Source of the DNA: G021776435 sp046756245
Lineage (GTDB): Bacteria > Pseudomonadota > Alphaproteobacteria > Caulobacterales > Parvularculaceae
Length of the DNA stretch: 47,356 nucleotides
Reading direction: 5' to 3'
NCBI GenBank assembly: GCA_046756245.1
Contig: JBHHVZ010000010.1
Location: forward strand, 1-47,356
Shown: one piece after another, positions 1 to 8,683 of the stretch
How positions within the stretch are numbered: the first letter of the stretch is position 1
Layout of the letters: every line of letters starts with the position of its first letter
Notes under the pieces: generated by a model
The model's input: only the letters and a program-made list of their open reading frames with translations
What the model was told of the DNA's origin: nothing
The model's database searches: none
Position numbers and translations under genes: made by a program

Positions 1-64
<64 letters not shown>

Positions 65-178
65 ACCGCGTCGCCGTTGCGAACCGTTCAGGGCCCGCCG
101 GCGGGGGCGGACTATAGGCGCGGGTCTTCGCCCCCGCAATGCGCGCGGCGCGGTTTTTTCGGAACGGTTCTGGAAGTC

Positions 179-667
179 TTAATCCCCGTCGTCGGCGTCG
201 ATCGCCTCGATGGCGAGCGCGGCTTCGTCAAGGGCGTCTTCGATCTTTTCGAGCCGCGCTACAAGATCGGTCAAAAAGCTGCGCAGTTCAGGCGACATGT
301 CGGCCGGCGATCCAGCCTGCTCGGGTTCGTCCTCCTCCTTGTCTTCAGGCTCGAGGCTCGTGCGCAGCTCGATCGGTTCTCCAGCGGCGGCGCGGCGACC
401 GATTTCGGCGATATATTTGACGCCGTTTTCCTTGAAGATTTTCTGCACGCCCTTCGTGGAATAGCGTTCGTCGTAAAGCAGCACGCGCACGCCGCGTAAA
501 AGATCAAGATCGACCGGCCGATAATAGCGCCGGCCGCCGGCGCGGCGCATCGGCCTGATCTGGCCGAAGACGTCCTCCCAGTGGCGCAGCACATGCTGCG
601 GCACGTCGATTTCGCTGGCCGCTTCGCTGATCGTCCTGAACGCCTCGGCTGATTTCGCCACGCTCAA
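179..667 (-). CDS. MerR family transcriptional regulator (162 aa)
   Basis: This is a DNA-binding protein with an N-terminal MerR-type winged helix at about residues 12-80. The recognition region carries the family pattern VLRHWEDVFGQIRP followed by GGRRYYRPVDLDLLRG. The C-terminal half is acidic and charged, with many Glu/Asp between residues 100 and 162, and shows no Cys or other metal-sensing cluster, so an effector cannot be assigned. The reading frame starts with TTG at 667, with GGAG six bases upstream; a GTG two codons later is an alternative. It follows ihfA by 15 bp and is probably co-transcribed with it. The ihfA-MerR-tRNA-Pro order is common in alphaproteobacteria. The regulated genes are unknown. 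Confidence 0.9.
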   Translation of the reverse strand: MSVAKSAEAFRTISEAASEIDVPQHVLRHWEDVFGQIRPMRRAGGRRYYRPVDLDLLRGVRVLLYDERYSTKGVQKIFKENGVKYIAEIGRRAAAGEPIELRTSLEPEDKEEDEPEQAGSPADMSPELRSFLTDLVARLEKIEDALDEAALAIEAIDADDGD

Positions 668-682
668 TTCATTCTCCGGCGT

Positions 683-1006
683 TTATTCCGCCGCCGTCGC
701 GCTATCTTTCCGATGACCCAGATTGATGCGGTCTTTCAAGACATGCGAGGCGCGAAAGGTAATGACCCGTCGCGGCGAAATCGGCACTTCCTCGCCGGTT
801 TTCGGATTGCGTCCCATGCGGAGCTTCTTGGCCCGCACGGAAAACGTGCCGAACGACGAGACTTTCACCGTCTCACCCTCTTCAAGCGCAGCCGACACCA
901 ATTCAAGAATGCGTTCGACAAATGCCGATGATTCGTTGCGCGACACCCCCAACGACCGATAGACGGCTTCCGTCAGATCCGCGCGCGTGACCGTTTTGCC
1001 CGCCAT
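683..1006 (-). CDS. ihfA: Integration host factor subunit alpha
   Basis: This small nucleoid protein pairs with IhfB, bends DNA sharply, and assists recombination and transcription. At 107 residues it has the usual length for the HU/IHF family. The beta-arm signature GRNPKTGEEVPI lies near residues 64-75, and the N-terminal helices begin with the IHF-alpha type VTRADLTEAVYRSLG. The C-terminal extension after ...HVLKDRIN is short and charged. It starts at ATG 1006. The gene lies 112 bp downstream of fabH and 15 bp upstream of the MerR gene. The alpha rather than beta assignment rests on sequence resemblance and the MerR neighbour; both fit. Confidence 0.96.
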   Translation of the reverse strand: MAGKTVTRADLTEAVYRSLGVSRNESSAFVERILELVSAALEEGETVKVSSFGTFSVRAKKLRMGRNPKTGEEVPISPRRVITFRASHVLKDRINLGHRKDSATAAE

Positions 1007-1118
1007 AACAGTCGAGCCTCATGTTGTCGTCCAAGCGCGGAGGTTAATCCTCTCCGGCGAGTTCGGTCAACAACCCATTGAATTTTCTTGGCAGTTTTCT
1101 TCGAAACGCGGTGCGTTC

Positions 1119-2090
1119 TCAAGCCCGCAACAGGGCCGCGCCCCAGGTCAGGCCGCCGCCCATCGCCTCCAGCATCACCAGATCGCCGGTTTTGATTCGT
1201 CCGTCGGCGACCCCGGCCGCATAGGCGAGCGGGATCGACGCCGCCGAGGTGTTGCCCTGCCCGGCGATGGTCGAGATCACCTGATCTGGACGCAGGTCGA
1301 GTTTTTTCACGACGCCCTGAATGATGCGCTCGTTGGCCTGATGCGGTACGAACCAGTCGATGTCGCCTACATCGATGCCGCCGGCGACCGCCACGCTCTC
1401 CATGGCTTCGGCGATCCGGGTCACCGCTTCGCGGAACACCTTGTTGCCCTGCATGCGCACGTAACCCGACGAGCCGGTTGAGGACACTCCGCCGTCTACA
1501 TAGAGAAGGTCGACGAGCCGTCCGTCGCAGCGCAGATAGCTCGCCATCAAGCCGCGGCCGTCAACCTCGGCTTCTGCGCGCGCTTCCAGAACGAACGCGC
1601 CGGCGCCGTCGCCGAACAGAACGCAGGTCGTCCGGTCGCTCCAGTCGAGGATGCGCGAGAAGGTTTCCGCCCCAATAACGAGCGCGCGCTTGTGCTGGCC
1701 GGAAACGAGAAACTTCTCCGCCGCCGACAGCGCATAAATGAAGCCTGTGCACACCGCCTGAAGATCGAAGGCCGCGCCTTCGCGCACGCCGAGCCGCGCC
1801 TGTACGATCGCCGCCGTTGACGGGAAGGTCAGGTCCGGCGTCGTCGTTGCGACTATAATAAGGTCGATATCGTCGGGTCCGCAGCCGGCCGCCGCCATCG
1901 CCCGTTCTGCAGCCTCTACAGCGAGAGCCGACGTCTTTTCGTCTTCCGCCGCGATGTGGCGTTCGCGAATGCCGGTGCGCTCGCGGATCCATTCATCGCT
2001 GGTATCGACCATCTGCGACAGGTCGTCATTCGTCAGCACTCTTTGAGGCAAATACGCGCCGCAGCCCGCGACAACCGCTTTTAAGCTCAT
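1119..2090 (-). CDS. fabH: Beta-ketoacyl-ACP synthase III (FabH)
   Basis: This condensing enzyme starts type II fatty acid synthesis by joining an acyl-CoA primer, usually acetyl-CoA, to malonyl-ACP. The thiolase-fold catalytic triad is complete: Cys114 in AVCTGFIYAL, His250 in VPHQANERI and Asn280 in GQGNTSAASIP. Its length of 323 aa is normal for the family. The ATG overlaps the plsX stop codon by four bases (ATGA at 2087-2090), which suggests translational coupling. PlsX and FabH both act at the acyl-ACP branch point, so the pairing joins fatty acid initiation with phospholipid synthesis. The protein is cytoplasmic. Confidence 0.98.
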   Translation of the reverse strand: MSLKAVVAGCGAYLPQRVLTNDDLSQMVDTSDEWIRERTGIRERHIAAEDEKTSALAVEAAERAMAAAGCGPDDIDLIIVATTTPDLTFPSTAAIVQARLGVREGAAFDLQAVCTGFIYALSAAEKFLVSGQHKRALVIGAETFSRILDWSDRTTCVLFGDGAGAFVLEARAEAEVDGRGLMASYLRCDGRLVDLLYVDGGVSSTGSSGYVRMQGNKVFREAVTRIAEAMESVAVAGGIDVGDIDWFVPHQANERIIQGVVKKLDLRPDQVISTIAGQGNTSAASIPLAYAAGVADGRIKTGDLVMLEAMGGGLTWGAALLRA

Positions 2091-3178
2091 CCCGCCGCCC
2101 TCTGCGAGCCGTCCCCGGCGGCATCGCTTATTTGCGCTTCTTCCGCGCGTTTCACGACGCGCGCCAATGTCGCCGCCACTTCGTCCCGGAACGGCCGGCG
2201 CGCCAGGCTGGCCGCCATTTCAACGGCGCTCGCTACGCCTCGCGCATTGGCGCCGCCATGGCTTTTGACCACGATTCCGTTAACGCCGAGAAAAACGCCG
2301 CCATTGTTCGACGAAGGATCGATCTGGTCGCGCAGGCGTCTGAGTTGCGGCGCCATCAATAAAACGGCCAGCTTCGATAACAGCGCGCCTGCAAAAGCGT
2401 CCCGCATCCAGCCGCCGACCAGGCGCGCCGCGCCTTCGGCCGATTTCAGCGCCACATTGCCAGAAAACCCGTCGGTGACGACCACGTCGACCGTCCCCTT
2501 CGAAATGTCGTCGCCTTCGACAAACCCCTTGAACGCCATTTCCGGATCGGCTTCGCGCAGAACCCGGGCGGCGGTGCGGATGAGCTCATGGCCCTTGAGC
2601 TCTTCGGCGCCGACGTTCAACAGGCCCACCGTCGGCTTTTTTTCTCCGGTGAGCGCGCGAAAGAACGCCTCTCCCATAATTGCAAACTGGACGAGCTGAT
2701 TTTCGTCCGCCTCGACATTGGCGCCGCAGTCGAGCACGACGCTGCGTCCGCGCGGCGTCGGCCAAAGCGCCGTAATCGCCGGCCGGTCGACGCCGTCGAT
2801 CATGCGAAGCTGCAACCGCGAAACCGCCATCAGCGCGCCGGTGTTGCCGCCGGATACGACCGCCTGCGCCTCGCCCTGCTTGACCGCGGCCACCGCCGCC
2901 CACATCGACGTATCGCGCCCGCGCCGCAGCACATGGCTCGGCTTGTCGGTCATGGCGACGATCTGGTCGGCGTGACGTATTTCCGAGCCGGCGAGATTCT
3001 CATGACCGGCGACCAGCGGCTTCAGCTCGCGCGCATCGCCGAAGAAAATCGCATGGGCCTTGAGGTTGCGGGTCAGCGCCAACGCCACGCCGTCAACGAC
3101 CGCGCGGGGACCCGCATCGCCGCCCATCGCATCTACCGCAAGCGTGAGCGGCGGCCGATTCGAAGCGTTTTGGATCAA
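2087..3178 (-). CDS. plsX: Phosphate acyltransferase PlsX
   Basis: PlsX converts acyl-ACP to acyl-phosphate, the donor for PlsY in phosphatidic acid synthesis. The N-terminus has the family signature LAVDAMGGDAGPRAVVDG, and NVGAEELKGHELI and the VVTDGFSGNVALKSAEG region are also typical. Its 363 aa length is usual. The only start that keeps the whole N-terminus is TTG at 3178, with AAGGAG nine bases upstream; an ATG closer to that ribosome site is in another frame. It lies 83 bp after DUF177 and overlaps fabH. It is a peripheral membrane enzyme. Confidence 0.97.
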   Translation of the reverse strand: MIQNASNRPPLTLAVDAMGGDAGPRAVVDGVALALTRNLKAHAIFFGDARELKPLVAGHENLAGSEIRHADQIVAMTDKPSHVLRRGRDTSMWAAVAAVKQGEAQAVVSGGNTGALMAVSRLQLRMIDGVDRPAITALWPTPRGRSVVLDCGANVEADENQLVQFAIMGEAFFRALTGEKKPTVGLLNVGAEELKGHELIRTAARVLREADPEMAFKGFVEGDDISKGTVDVVVTDGFSGNVALKSAEGAARLVGGWMRDAFAGALLSKLAVLLMAPQLRRLRDQIDPSSNNGGVFLGVNGIVVKSHGGANARGVASAVEMAASLARRPFRDEVAATLARVVKRAEEAQISDAAGDGSQRAAG

Positions 3179-3261
3179 ATCTCATGGCTCCTTGGCGGCG
3201 GCGCAGGATACCGCGCCTGCTTGCGCATTCAACAACCGGCGCGTCGTTCCGCCGCGGGTTT

Positions 3262-3795
3262 CTACTCTTGCTGGTCGGGTTCGGCAACGCCTGCGGCAAG
3301 GACGGCGAAGGGAGAGTCGGCCTGGGACGGGCCGCTTGCGGCGTCAAGAGGCGGCGCGCCCGCCTTTCGCGGATAGGGGTTCATGGCCAGAGCAAGCTCC
3401 TGAACCAACAGTTCCCCAAGGTCGACGCTGGCGCCTTCGAGTAATTCGACCGGCTCCTCGGACAACGCCTCTTCGCGGTCCGGCTCAGACGCCGGCTCGC
3501 GTGCAAACGCAATTGTGAACAGCTCGTCGATCTGTTCGGTCAGAATTTCTAGGCTTACGACGCACTGACGGCGCAACCGCGCGCGCAGCCGGCCCTCAAC
3601 GGAAAGGCCGGTCGCCGTGGGCGTGAGCGTGAAATCGCCTGTAAGCGCGTCGACCGCCGGCGCTCCAAGCCGCCGGGCGATCCGGGGTCTTTCAGCGGCG
3701 CTCGCCTCGACCGTGAATCGCGCGCCTGAAGGATCGAGCGTCGCCAGATCGACGGGAAAACTGAATTCAAGCGCTTGCTGTTCGGATGCGGTCAT
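3262..3795 (-). CDS. DUF177 (YceD) family protein
   Basis: This 177-aa protein belongs to the YceD/DUF177 family, which in many bacteria is encoded just before rpmF or plsX and has been linked to 23S rRNA accumulation and lipid gene expression. The characteristic core RRQCVVSLEILTEQIDELF lies near residues 75-93, followed by an acidic stretch and the family's C-terminal ALAMNPYPRKAG. There is no rpmF gene in the 83-bp gap before plsX. Its ATG overlaps the stop of the upstream bc1 chaperone gene by four bases, so the two are probably translated together. The molecular activity is not established. Confidence 0.9.
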   Translation of the reverse strand: MTASEQQALEFSFPVDLATLDPSGARFTVEASAAERPRIARRLGAPAVDALTGDFTLTPTATGLSVEGRLRARLRRQCVVSLEILTEQIDELFTIAFAREPASEPDREEALSEEPVELLEGASVDLGELLVQELALAMNPYPRKAGAPPLDAASGPSQADSPFAVLAAGVAEPDQQE

Positions 3796-4355
3796 CGCCG
3801 CGCCTCTCCAGGCCCTTCAAAAATACCCGCCGGGTCGGGAAATTCTACGACGCCGGCCAAAATCCGGCCAAGGGGACTCTCGGCGAGGCGCGCGGCGGCG
3901 GCCCGAACATAAGCCGCCAGCGCGGCGGCGGGCGCGCCTTGGGCGCCGGCGTAGACATTGCGAAAGAGCGTCTCATCAAGCGCCCCGGAGGCGGCGTCGG
4001 GCTTCATCGCAACCTCATAGGCGCCGGCTCGGCCGTAGAAATCCTCGGCCAGCTTTCGAATCTTGCGCCCGACCGAGAGATCGCCCACCCCGAGTTCCCG
4101 TAAAGAGCTGTCGAGATCGGCGAACATGGCGTCGAAAAGAAGCTGCGCCATACGGCGCGCCGCGTCGCCTTCGCTCTTGAGCCGGCGCAGGATCAGGAAC
4201 ACATGCAGCGCCACTTGCTCGAACCGGCCCTCGACCGTGTCCGGCGTGGCCAGCGCCGTATAGAGAAAGGGCGTGCGCGCCTGCTCGGCGGCGGCTGCGT
4301 AAAGCGCCCGGGCGGCGTCTTTGGCGGGGTCTTTTCTAAAAAGCGACAAAATCAT
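3792..4355 (-). CDS. Ubiquinol-cytochrome c chaperone (Cbp3/UQCC1 family)
   Basis: This 187-aa protein resembles the bacterial members of the Cbp3/UQCC1 family, which help assemble cytochrome b into the cytochrome bc1 complex. The N-terminus has LFRKDPAKDAARALYAAAA, and the core has VEGRFEQVALHVFLILRRLK and MFADLDSSLRELGVGDLSVG, which match the family pattern. It is predicted to be mostly helical and has no signal peptide. It starts at ATG 4355, is the first gene of the run through DUF177, plsX and fabH, and is divergent from bamE across 68 bp. The function is transferred from the family. Confidence 0.88.
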   Translation of the reverse strand: MILSLFRKDPAKDAARALYAAAAEQARTPFLYTALATPDTVEGRFEQVALHVFLILRRLKSEGDAARRMAQLLFDAMFADLDSSLRELGVGDLSVGRKIRKLAEDFYGRAGAYEVAMKPDAASGALDETLFRNVYAGAQGAPAAALAAYVRAAAARLAESPLGRILAGVVEFPDPAGIFEGPGEARR

Positions 4356-4423
4356 AGGTTAGCGGCGAGAATGGCGGTATGAACCGTCGCTCACCTAATC
4401 GGCAAACTGTCCAGGATCAAGCA

Positions 4424-4882
4424 ATGGCCCGCGTTTTTCTTTTGTTTTTGAGTTGTCTGGTCCTGCCGGGCTGTATCTCTTTCCGCTCCAATCACGGTTA
4501 TATTCTGGAGCGCGGCGAGACTGAACTGACCGCCCAGCTTGAGGTCGACACCAAGGAAAGCGTCCTCGCAAAATACGGCGAACCGTCGATGATCGGCACG
4601 TTCAATCCGAATGTCTGGTACTACATGCACAGCATCGAGGCGACGCGCGCATTCTTCAAGCCCGACACCAAGGCGCGCACGATCGTTTCCTTCCACTTCA
4701 ATAATGAAGGCGTGGTTCAGGACATCAAACAGTTCGATCTGTCGGATGGCGGGAAAGTCAAGCTGGTTTCCCGCATAACGCCGACACGCGGCAAGGAGCT
4801 CTCGTTCTGGGAACAGCTTCTGGGCAATGTCGGGCAACTGCCCGCCGGCGTCGGACAGGGACAGCCCCCGCCGGGGCAATAA
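4424..4882 (+). CDS. bamE: Outer membrane assembly lipoprotein, BamE/SmpA family
   Basis: BamE is a small lipoprotein of the BAM complex that inserts beta-barrel proteins into the outer membrane. The protein starts with a short lipoprotein signal, and the lipobox VLPGC places the lipidated cysteine at residue 17. The mature part has the BamE/SmpA pattern in TKESVLAKYGEPSMIGTF and NVWYYMHSIEA, followed by a beta-rich segment. I chose ATG 4424 (152 aa) over the in-frame ATG at 4379 because it places the signal peptide directly at the N-terminus and has AGGA just upstream. The C-terminus is a Gly/Pro/Gln-rich tail. It is divergent from the bc1 chaperone and convergent with thiL. Confidence 0.92.
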   Translation: MARVFLLFLSCLVLPGCISFRSNHGYILERGETELTAQLEVDTKESVLAKYGEPSMIGTFNPNVWYYMHSIEATRAFFKPDTKARTIVSFHFNNEGVVQDIKQFDLSDGGKVKLVSRITPTRGKELSFWEQLLGNVGQLPAGVGQGQPPPGQ

Positions 4883-4897
4883 ACGCCAAAGCGCGCC

Positions 4898-5890
4898 TCA
4901 ACGTGCGAAACAATCATATCCGGCCCGTTTGACGGCGATCTCCTCGCCTTCGGCGCCGACAAGCGCGACCCCCGCTCCCTTTGAAACCGATCCGATCCGC
5001 GCGACCGGCGTGCGCGAGGCGCGCGCCGCCATCTCCACCGAGCGCCGCAAGGCGGGCGGGGCGATGAAGAGTATCTCATAATCGTCGCCGAAGCCGGCCA
5101 GTTTCGCGATTGCGGTCTTTGCGTTTTTCCGGCCTTCCAGCCAGGCCGATGCGGCTGTCGATAATGGAATGCGCCCGGCCTCGATTGTCAGCTTCACCTG
5201 CGAAGCATCGCTGAGGCGGCCGGCGTCAGCCAACAGGCCGTCGGAGACATCGAGGGCGGCGCTCGCCAGGCCGGCGATCGCCCCGCCGAGCGCCAGTCTC
5301 GGCGCCGGCAGCCGGTAGCGCGTCGTCAGCGCCTCTTTGTCCTGACGCGGAAAGGTTTCAGTTCCGCTTAGCGCCGCCAGTCCGAGCCCGGCGTCGCCGA
5401 TGGTTCCCGTTACGTACAAATCATCGCCGGAGACCGCCCCGGCGCGCCGGATCAGCCCTTGTCGGGCCGGCGCGCCCATAAACGTGGCCGATAGCGTCAG
5501 CGGTCCCTCGGTCGATCTATGGGCGGTCGTATCGCCGCCCAGCAACGCACACCGAAACGCGCGCTGATCTTCTTCAAGGCCTTTCGCGAAAAGCTCGATA
5601 TCGGCCCGCCGGGTCTTTTTCGGCCAGGCGCAGGCGAGAAAATATCCGACCGGTTTTGCGCCTTTTGCGGCCAAATCCGACAGATTGACCCGCATGAGCT
5701 TGCGCGCCACCAGGTCGAGCGGGTCGTCAGCGAGAAAATGCACGCCGGCGATCATCATGTCGTTCGTAACGACATAAGCCGCCTCATCCATAAGGGCGGC
5801 GTCGTCGTTCAGCCCGAACGCGCCGGGCGCATCGCCCGCAAGCGGCGCGAAAATCTCCCTGATGATGTCGAATTCGCTCTCTGCCGTCAC
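4898..5890 (-). CDS. thiL: Thiamine-monophosphate kinase
   Basis: ThiL phosphorylates thiamine monophosphate to thiamine diphosphate, the active cofactor. The N-terminal AIR-synthase-like domain has the nucleotide and metal residues in GLNDDAALMD and VVTNDMMIAGVHF, then RVNLSDLAAKGAKPVGYFLA. LLGGDTTAH and ALDVSDGLLADAGRL are also conserved in the family. At 330 aa it is full length. It begins with GTG at 5890, only 15 bp after nusB, and the nusB-thiL pair is common. Its 3' end faces bamE across a 15-bp gap. Confidence 0.97.
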   Translation of the reverse strand: MTAESEFDIIREIFAPLAGDAPGAFGLNDDAALMDEAAYVVTNDMMIAGVHFLADDPLDLVARKLMRVNLSDLAAKGAKPVGYFLACAWPKKTRRADIELFAKGLEEDQRAFRCALLGGDTTAHRSTEGPLTLSATFMGAPARQGLIRRAGAVSGDDLYVTGTIGDAGLGLAALSGTETFPRQDKEALTTRYRLPAPRLALGGAIAGLASAALDVSDGLLADAGRLSDASQVKLTIEAGRIPLSTAASAWLEGRKNAKTAIAKLAGFGDDYEILFIAPPALRRSVEMAARASRTPVARIGSVSKGAGVALVGAEGEEIAVKRAGYDCFAR

Positions 5891-5905
5891 GAATCCAGCC
5901 GTATT

Positions 5906-6364
5906 TTAGAATTCGTCCTTGCGCGTTTCTCGCGCCGCCGCATCCAGCACCGCATTGATGAAGCGCGGCTCGTCGCCGTCGAAAAAGTCATTGGCGATCT
6001 CGACATACTCGTCGATCACGACCCGAAAGGGAATATCGGGCCGTCGCGTCAATTCATAAAGCCCGGCGCGCACAATCGCCCGGGCGATCGCATCCAGTCG
6101 GCTCAGCGTCCAGTTCGCCGCGAGCTGGCGTTCGATGAAGGGATCAATTTTCGCCTGCATTTCCACCGCCCCGCGCAGCAGCTCTGCAAAGAAACCCGCA
6201 TCAGCTTCGTGAAACCGCAGCCCCTCGATCTCGCGCCCGAGACGATGTTCCGCATATTCGGCGATGGTCGATTCGACGCCGGCGCCGGCGGTCTCCATCT
6301 GATAGAGCGCCTGCACCGCCGCCAGCCGGGCGGCTGAACGCGTCTGTGAATCAGGCTTGGTCAT
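5906..6364 (-). CDS. nusB: Transcription antitermination factor NusB
   Basis: NusB joins NusE (ribosomal protein S10) on boxA RNA and supports antitermination in rRNA operons. The protein is all helical and 152 aa long, typical for alphaproteobacteria. Recognisable segments are RSAARLAAVQALYQMETAG at the N-terminus and the C-terminal VVIDEYVEIANDFFDGDEPRFINAVLD. It starts at ATG 6364, 33 bp after nrdR. In many relatives ribH or other riboflavin genes come directly before nusB, but none are present here. Confidence 0.97.
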   Translation of the reverse strand: MTKPDSQTRSAARLAAVQALYQMETAGAGVESTIAEYAEHRLGREIEGLRFHEADAGFFAELLRGAVEMQAKIDPFIERQLAANWTLSRLDAIARAIVRAGLYELTRRPDIPFRVVIDEYVEIANDFFDGDEPRFINAVLDAAARETRKDEF

Positions 6365-6397
6365 GATGCGCGTAGGATTGTCATTCGGCGGACTGCG

Positions 6398-6859
6398 TCA
6401 ATTCCTGTCATGATCATCGAGACCGCCGAGAAATTGTTCGAAATCCTTCGCTTCGCGGAAATTCTTGTAAACCGACGCGTAGCGCACATAGGCGACGTCG
6501 TCGAGCGCGGCGAGACCCTCCATCACCAGCTCGCCGATACGTTTTGACTCGACCTCGCCTTCGCCCATGGATTCGAGACGGCGCACGATGCCGGAAACCA
6601 TTTGCTCGACGCGTTCGGGATCGACGTCGCGTTTCCTCAGCGCGATATTGACCGAGCGCATGAGCTTGTCGCGATCGAACGGAGTCCTGCGTCCTGAATT
6701 TTTGAGCACGACAAGCTCGCGGAGCTGCACCCGTTCGAAGGTCGTGAAGCGTCCTCCGCATGCGGAACACTGACGGCGGCGGCGGATCGAGGAGCCGTCC
6801 TCGGCGGGCCTCGAATCCTTGACCTGAGTGTCTTCGCATCCGCAGAAAGGACAGCGCAT
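6398..6859 (-). CDS. nrdR: Transcriptional repressor NrdR
   Basis: NrdR senses ATP/dATP and represses ribonucleotide reductase genes by binding NrdR boxes. The N-terminal zinc ribbon is complete, with Cys3 and Cys6 in MRCPFCGCE and Cys31 and Cys34 in QCSACGGRFTTFE. The ATP-cone follows at about residues 46-136, beginning VLKNSGRRTPFDRDKL. I chose ATG 6859 (153 aa) because the zinc ribbon begins there; the open frame continues upstream to 6931 and would overlap glyA. It lies 31 bp after glyA and 33 bp before nusB. Confidence 0.97.
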   Translation of the reverse strand: MRCPFCGCEDTQVKDSRPAEDGSSIRRRRQCSACGGRFTTFERVQLRELVVLKNSGRRTPFDRDKLMRSVNIALRKRDVDPERVEQMVSGIVRRLESMGEGEVESKRIGELVMEGLAALDDVAYVRYASVYKNFREAKDFEQFLGGLDDHDRN

Positions 6860-6890
6860 TTGTATAATCCCTGTTTGTCGCCGCCGCCCG

Positions 6891-8180
6891 TCAGGCGTAG
6901 ATCGGAAATCGCGCGGCCAGCGCCCGCACATTTTCTGCGACCGCCGCTTCGACAGAGGCGTTATCGCCGCCGCCGGCGAGACCGTCCAGAACTTCCGCCA
7001 TCATCGCGCCGATATCGCGGAACTCCGACGCGCCGAAGCCCCGCGTCGTGCCCGCCGGCGCGCCCACCCGCACGCCCGACGTCACCGTCGGTTTTTCCGG
7101 ATCAAACGGCACGCCGTTTTTGTTGCAGGTCATGCCGGCCCGCTCGAGACTGGCTTCGGCCGCATTGCCTTTGACGCCCTTCGGGCGCAGATCGATCAAC
7201 GCCAGATGCGTGTCGGTTCCGCCCGAAACAACGGCATAGCCGGCTTCCACCAGCGAATCGGCGAGCGCGCGGGCGTTGTCGACGACGGCGCTGGCGTAAG
7301 CGCGGAACGACGGCTTGAGCGCTTCGCCGAAAGCCACGGCTTTCGCCGCCACCGTGTGCATGAGCGGTCCTCCCTGAATTCCGGGAAACAGCGCCGAACG
7401 GCATTTCTTCGCGATCTCCGCGTCATTGGCGACAATCAGGCCGCCGCGCGGACCGCGCAGGGTCTTGTGGGTCGTCGACGTCACCACATGCGCGTGTTCG
7501 ACCGGATTAGGATAAACGCCGCCCGCCACGAGTCCCGCGAAATGCGCCATGTCGACCATCAGCGCCGCGCCGACCGAATCGGCGATTTCGCGAAACCGTT
7601 TGAAATCGATAATACGCGAATAGGCGCTGCCGCCTGCGACTATAAGTTTCGGCCGATGTTCTTCGGCGAGCCGAGCTACGCCGTCGTAATCGATCAGGCA
7701 GTCATCCTCTCGCACGCCGTAATGTACGGCGTTAAACCATTTGCCAGACTGATTAGCCCTCCCGCCGTGCGTGAGGTGTCCGCCGGCGGCCAGGTCCATG
7801 CCAAGAAACGTATCGCCAGGCTTCATGAACGCCATGAACACCGCCTGATTCGCCTGGCTGCCCGAATGCGGCTGTACGATCGCTTCGTCGCATCCAAACA
7901 GTTTCTTCGCCCTTTCGATCGCGATAATCTCCGCCTGGTCGACGAATTCACAGCCGCCGTAATACCGCCGCCCCGGAAAGCCTTCGGCGTATTTATTAGT
8001 CAGGACCGACCCTTGCGCCTCCAGCACTGCGCGCGAAACGATGTTTTCAGACGCGATCAACTCGATCCGGCTTTGCTGCCGGCGCAGTTCACGGCCAATC
8101 GCCCCGAATATTTCCGGGTCGCTTTCGTGCAGCGGCGAAGTGAAAAACTCGGCGTCGGGCGCCGCAAAGGTTGCGCTCAT
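6891..8180 (-). CDS. glyA: Serine hydroxymethyltransferase
   Basis: GlyA is a PLP enzyme that interconverts serine and glycine and loads one-carbon units on tetrahydrofolate. The PLP-binding lysine is Lys239 in VVTSTTHKTLRGPRGG. Other family landmarks are LIASENIVSRAVLEAQGS, NKYAEGFPGRRYYGGCE and GQANQAVF-like SGSQANQAVFMAF. At 429 aa it is full length. It starts at ATG 8180 behind a 503-bp gene-free region that contains a 20-bp perfect palindrome at 8363-8382. The glyA-nrdR order is standard in alphaproteobacteria. Confidence 0.98.
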   Translation of the reverse strand: MSATFAAPDAEFFTSPLHESDPEIFGAIGRELRRQQSRIELIASENIVSRAVLEAQGSVLTNKYAEGFPGRRYYGGCEFVDQAEIIAIERAKKLFGCDEAIVQPHSGSQANQAVFMAFMKPGDTFLGMDLAAGGHLTHGGRANQSGKWFNAVHYGVREDDCLIDYDGVARLAEEHRPKLIVAGGSAYSRIIDFKRFREIADSVGAALMVDMAHFAGLVAGGVYPNPVEHAHVVTSTTHKTLRGPRGGLIVANDAEIAKKCRSALFPGIQGGPLMHTVAAKAVAFGEALKPSFRAYASAVVDNARALADSLVEAGYAVVSGGTDTHLALIDLRPKGVKGNAAEASLERAGMTCNKNGVPFDPEKPTVTSGVRVGAPAGTTRGFGASEFRDIGAMMAEVLDGLAGGGDNASVEAAVAENVRALAARFPIYA

Positions 8181-8683
8181 AACCAGGCTCCTGTTTCAGC
8201 GCATCGATTGGCGCCGGCGAATCCCGGCCCCGCGGCGCCGGGCAAGGGGCCGGTATACGCGGGCCTTGCACCGTCCGCAACGTGCGCCGGATCGGCCGCT
8301 GCGCGTTGCTTTACCGCAACAATTCCGCGCCGCTATTGATCTCCGCTTCGCGATTCAGCAGTTTTAGGCAGCGCTGCCTAAATTATTAAGGCGACGACTT
8401 CAAGTTGAAACAACTGTAGTGTGCAACGAAAGTGGGTTGGCGGCGTCTCGAGTTTCTTAACGCCCTTGTCAGAAAACAAATGGAGTGATCGCGCAGGGAT
8501 CGCTTGATTTTCATTATTCTGATCGCTATGCCGTTGTCGTCTGTGAGATGCCGGATACGCCCCGGCCTCGTCTATAAGACGCTTATCAGCAGAATGCTAA
8601 TCGGCTAAAAGACGGATACGGGGGACGCGTAAGCGGCCGGGGGCGGCGCTTCAATCATGTAACCTTGAGAGGAGCTAATTTTT
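8181..8683. other. Gene-free region between glyA and mucR
   Basis: This 503-bp stretch separates the divergent genes glyA and mucR and must hold both promoters. The only strong signal I see is the palindrome at 8363-8382. A weaker hairpin (AGTGATC/GATCGCT) lies near 8482-8502. The part next to mucR has the AT-rich, TA-step-containing runs that MucR proteins are known to bind, so autoregulation is plausible. I see no convincing open reading frame, tRNA or riboswitch. Confidence 0.6.
8363..8382. promoter_or_regulatory. 20-bp perfect palindrome upstream of glyA (operator candidate)
   Basis: TTTAGGCAGC is followed immediately by its exact reverse complement GCTGCCTAAA, with no spacer. The symmetry stops at the next base on each side. 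It lies 182 bp upstream of the glyA start. A spacerless palindrome makes a poor terminator but a good binding site for a dimeric regulator. The regulator is unknown. Confidence 0.5.

Noticed and set aside
6828..8339. 503-aa plus-strand open frame opposite glyA
   Set aside because: Shadow of glyA and nrdR, which carry unmistakable motifs on the other strand.
8181..8340. Riboswitch (glycine or SAM type) upstream of glyA
   Set aside because: I could not find the conserved core of either class on the minus strand.
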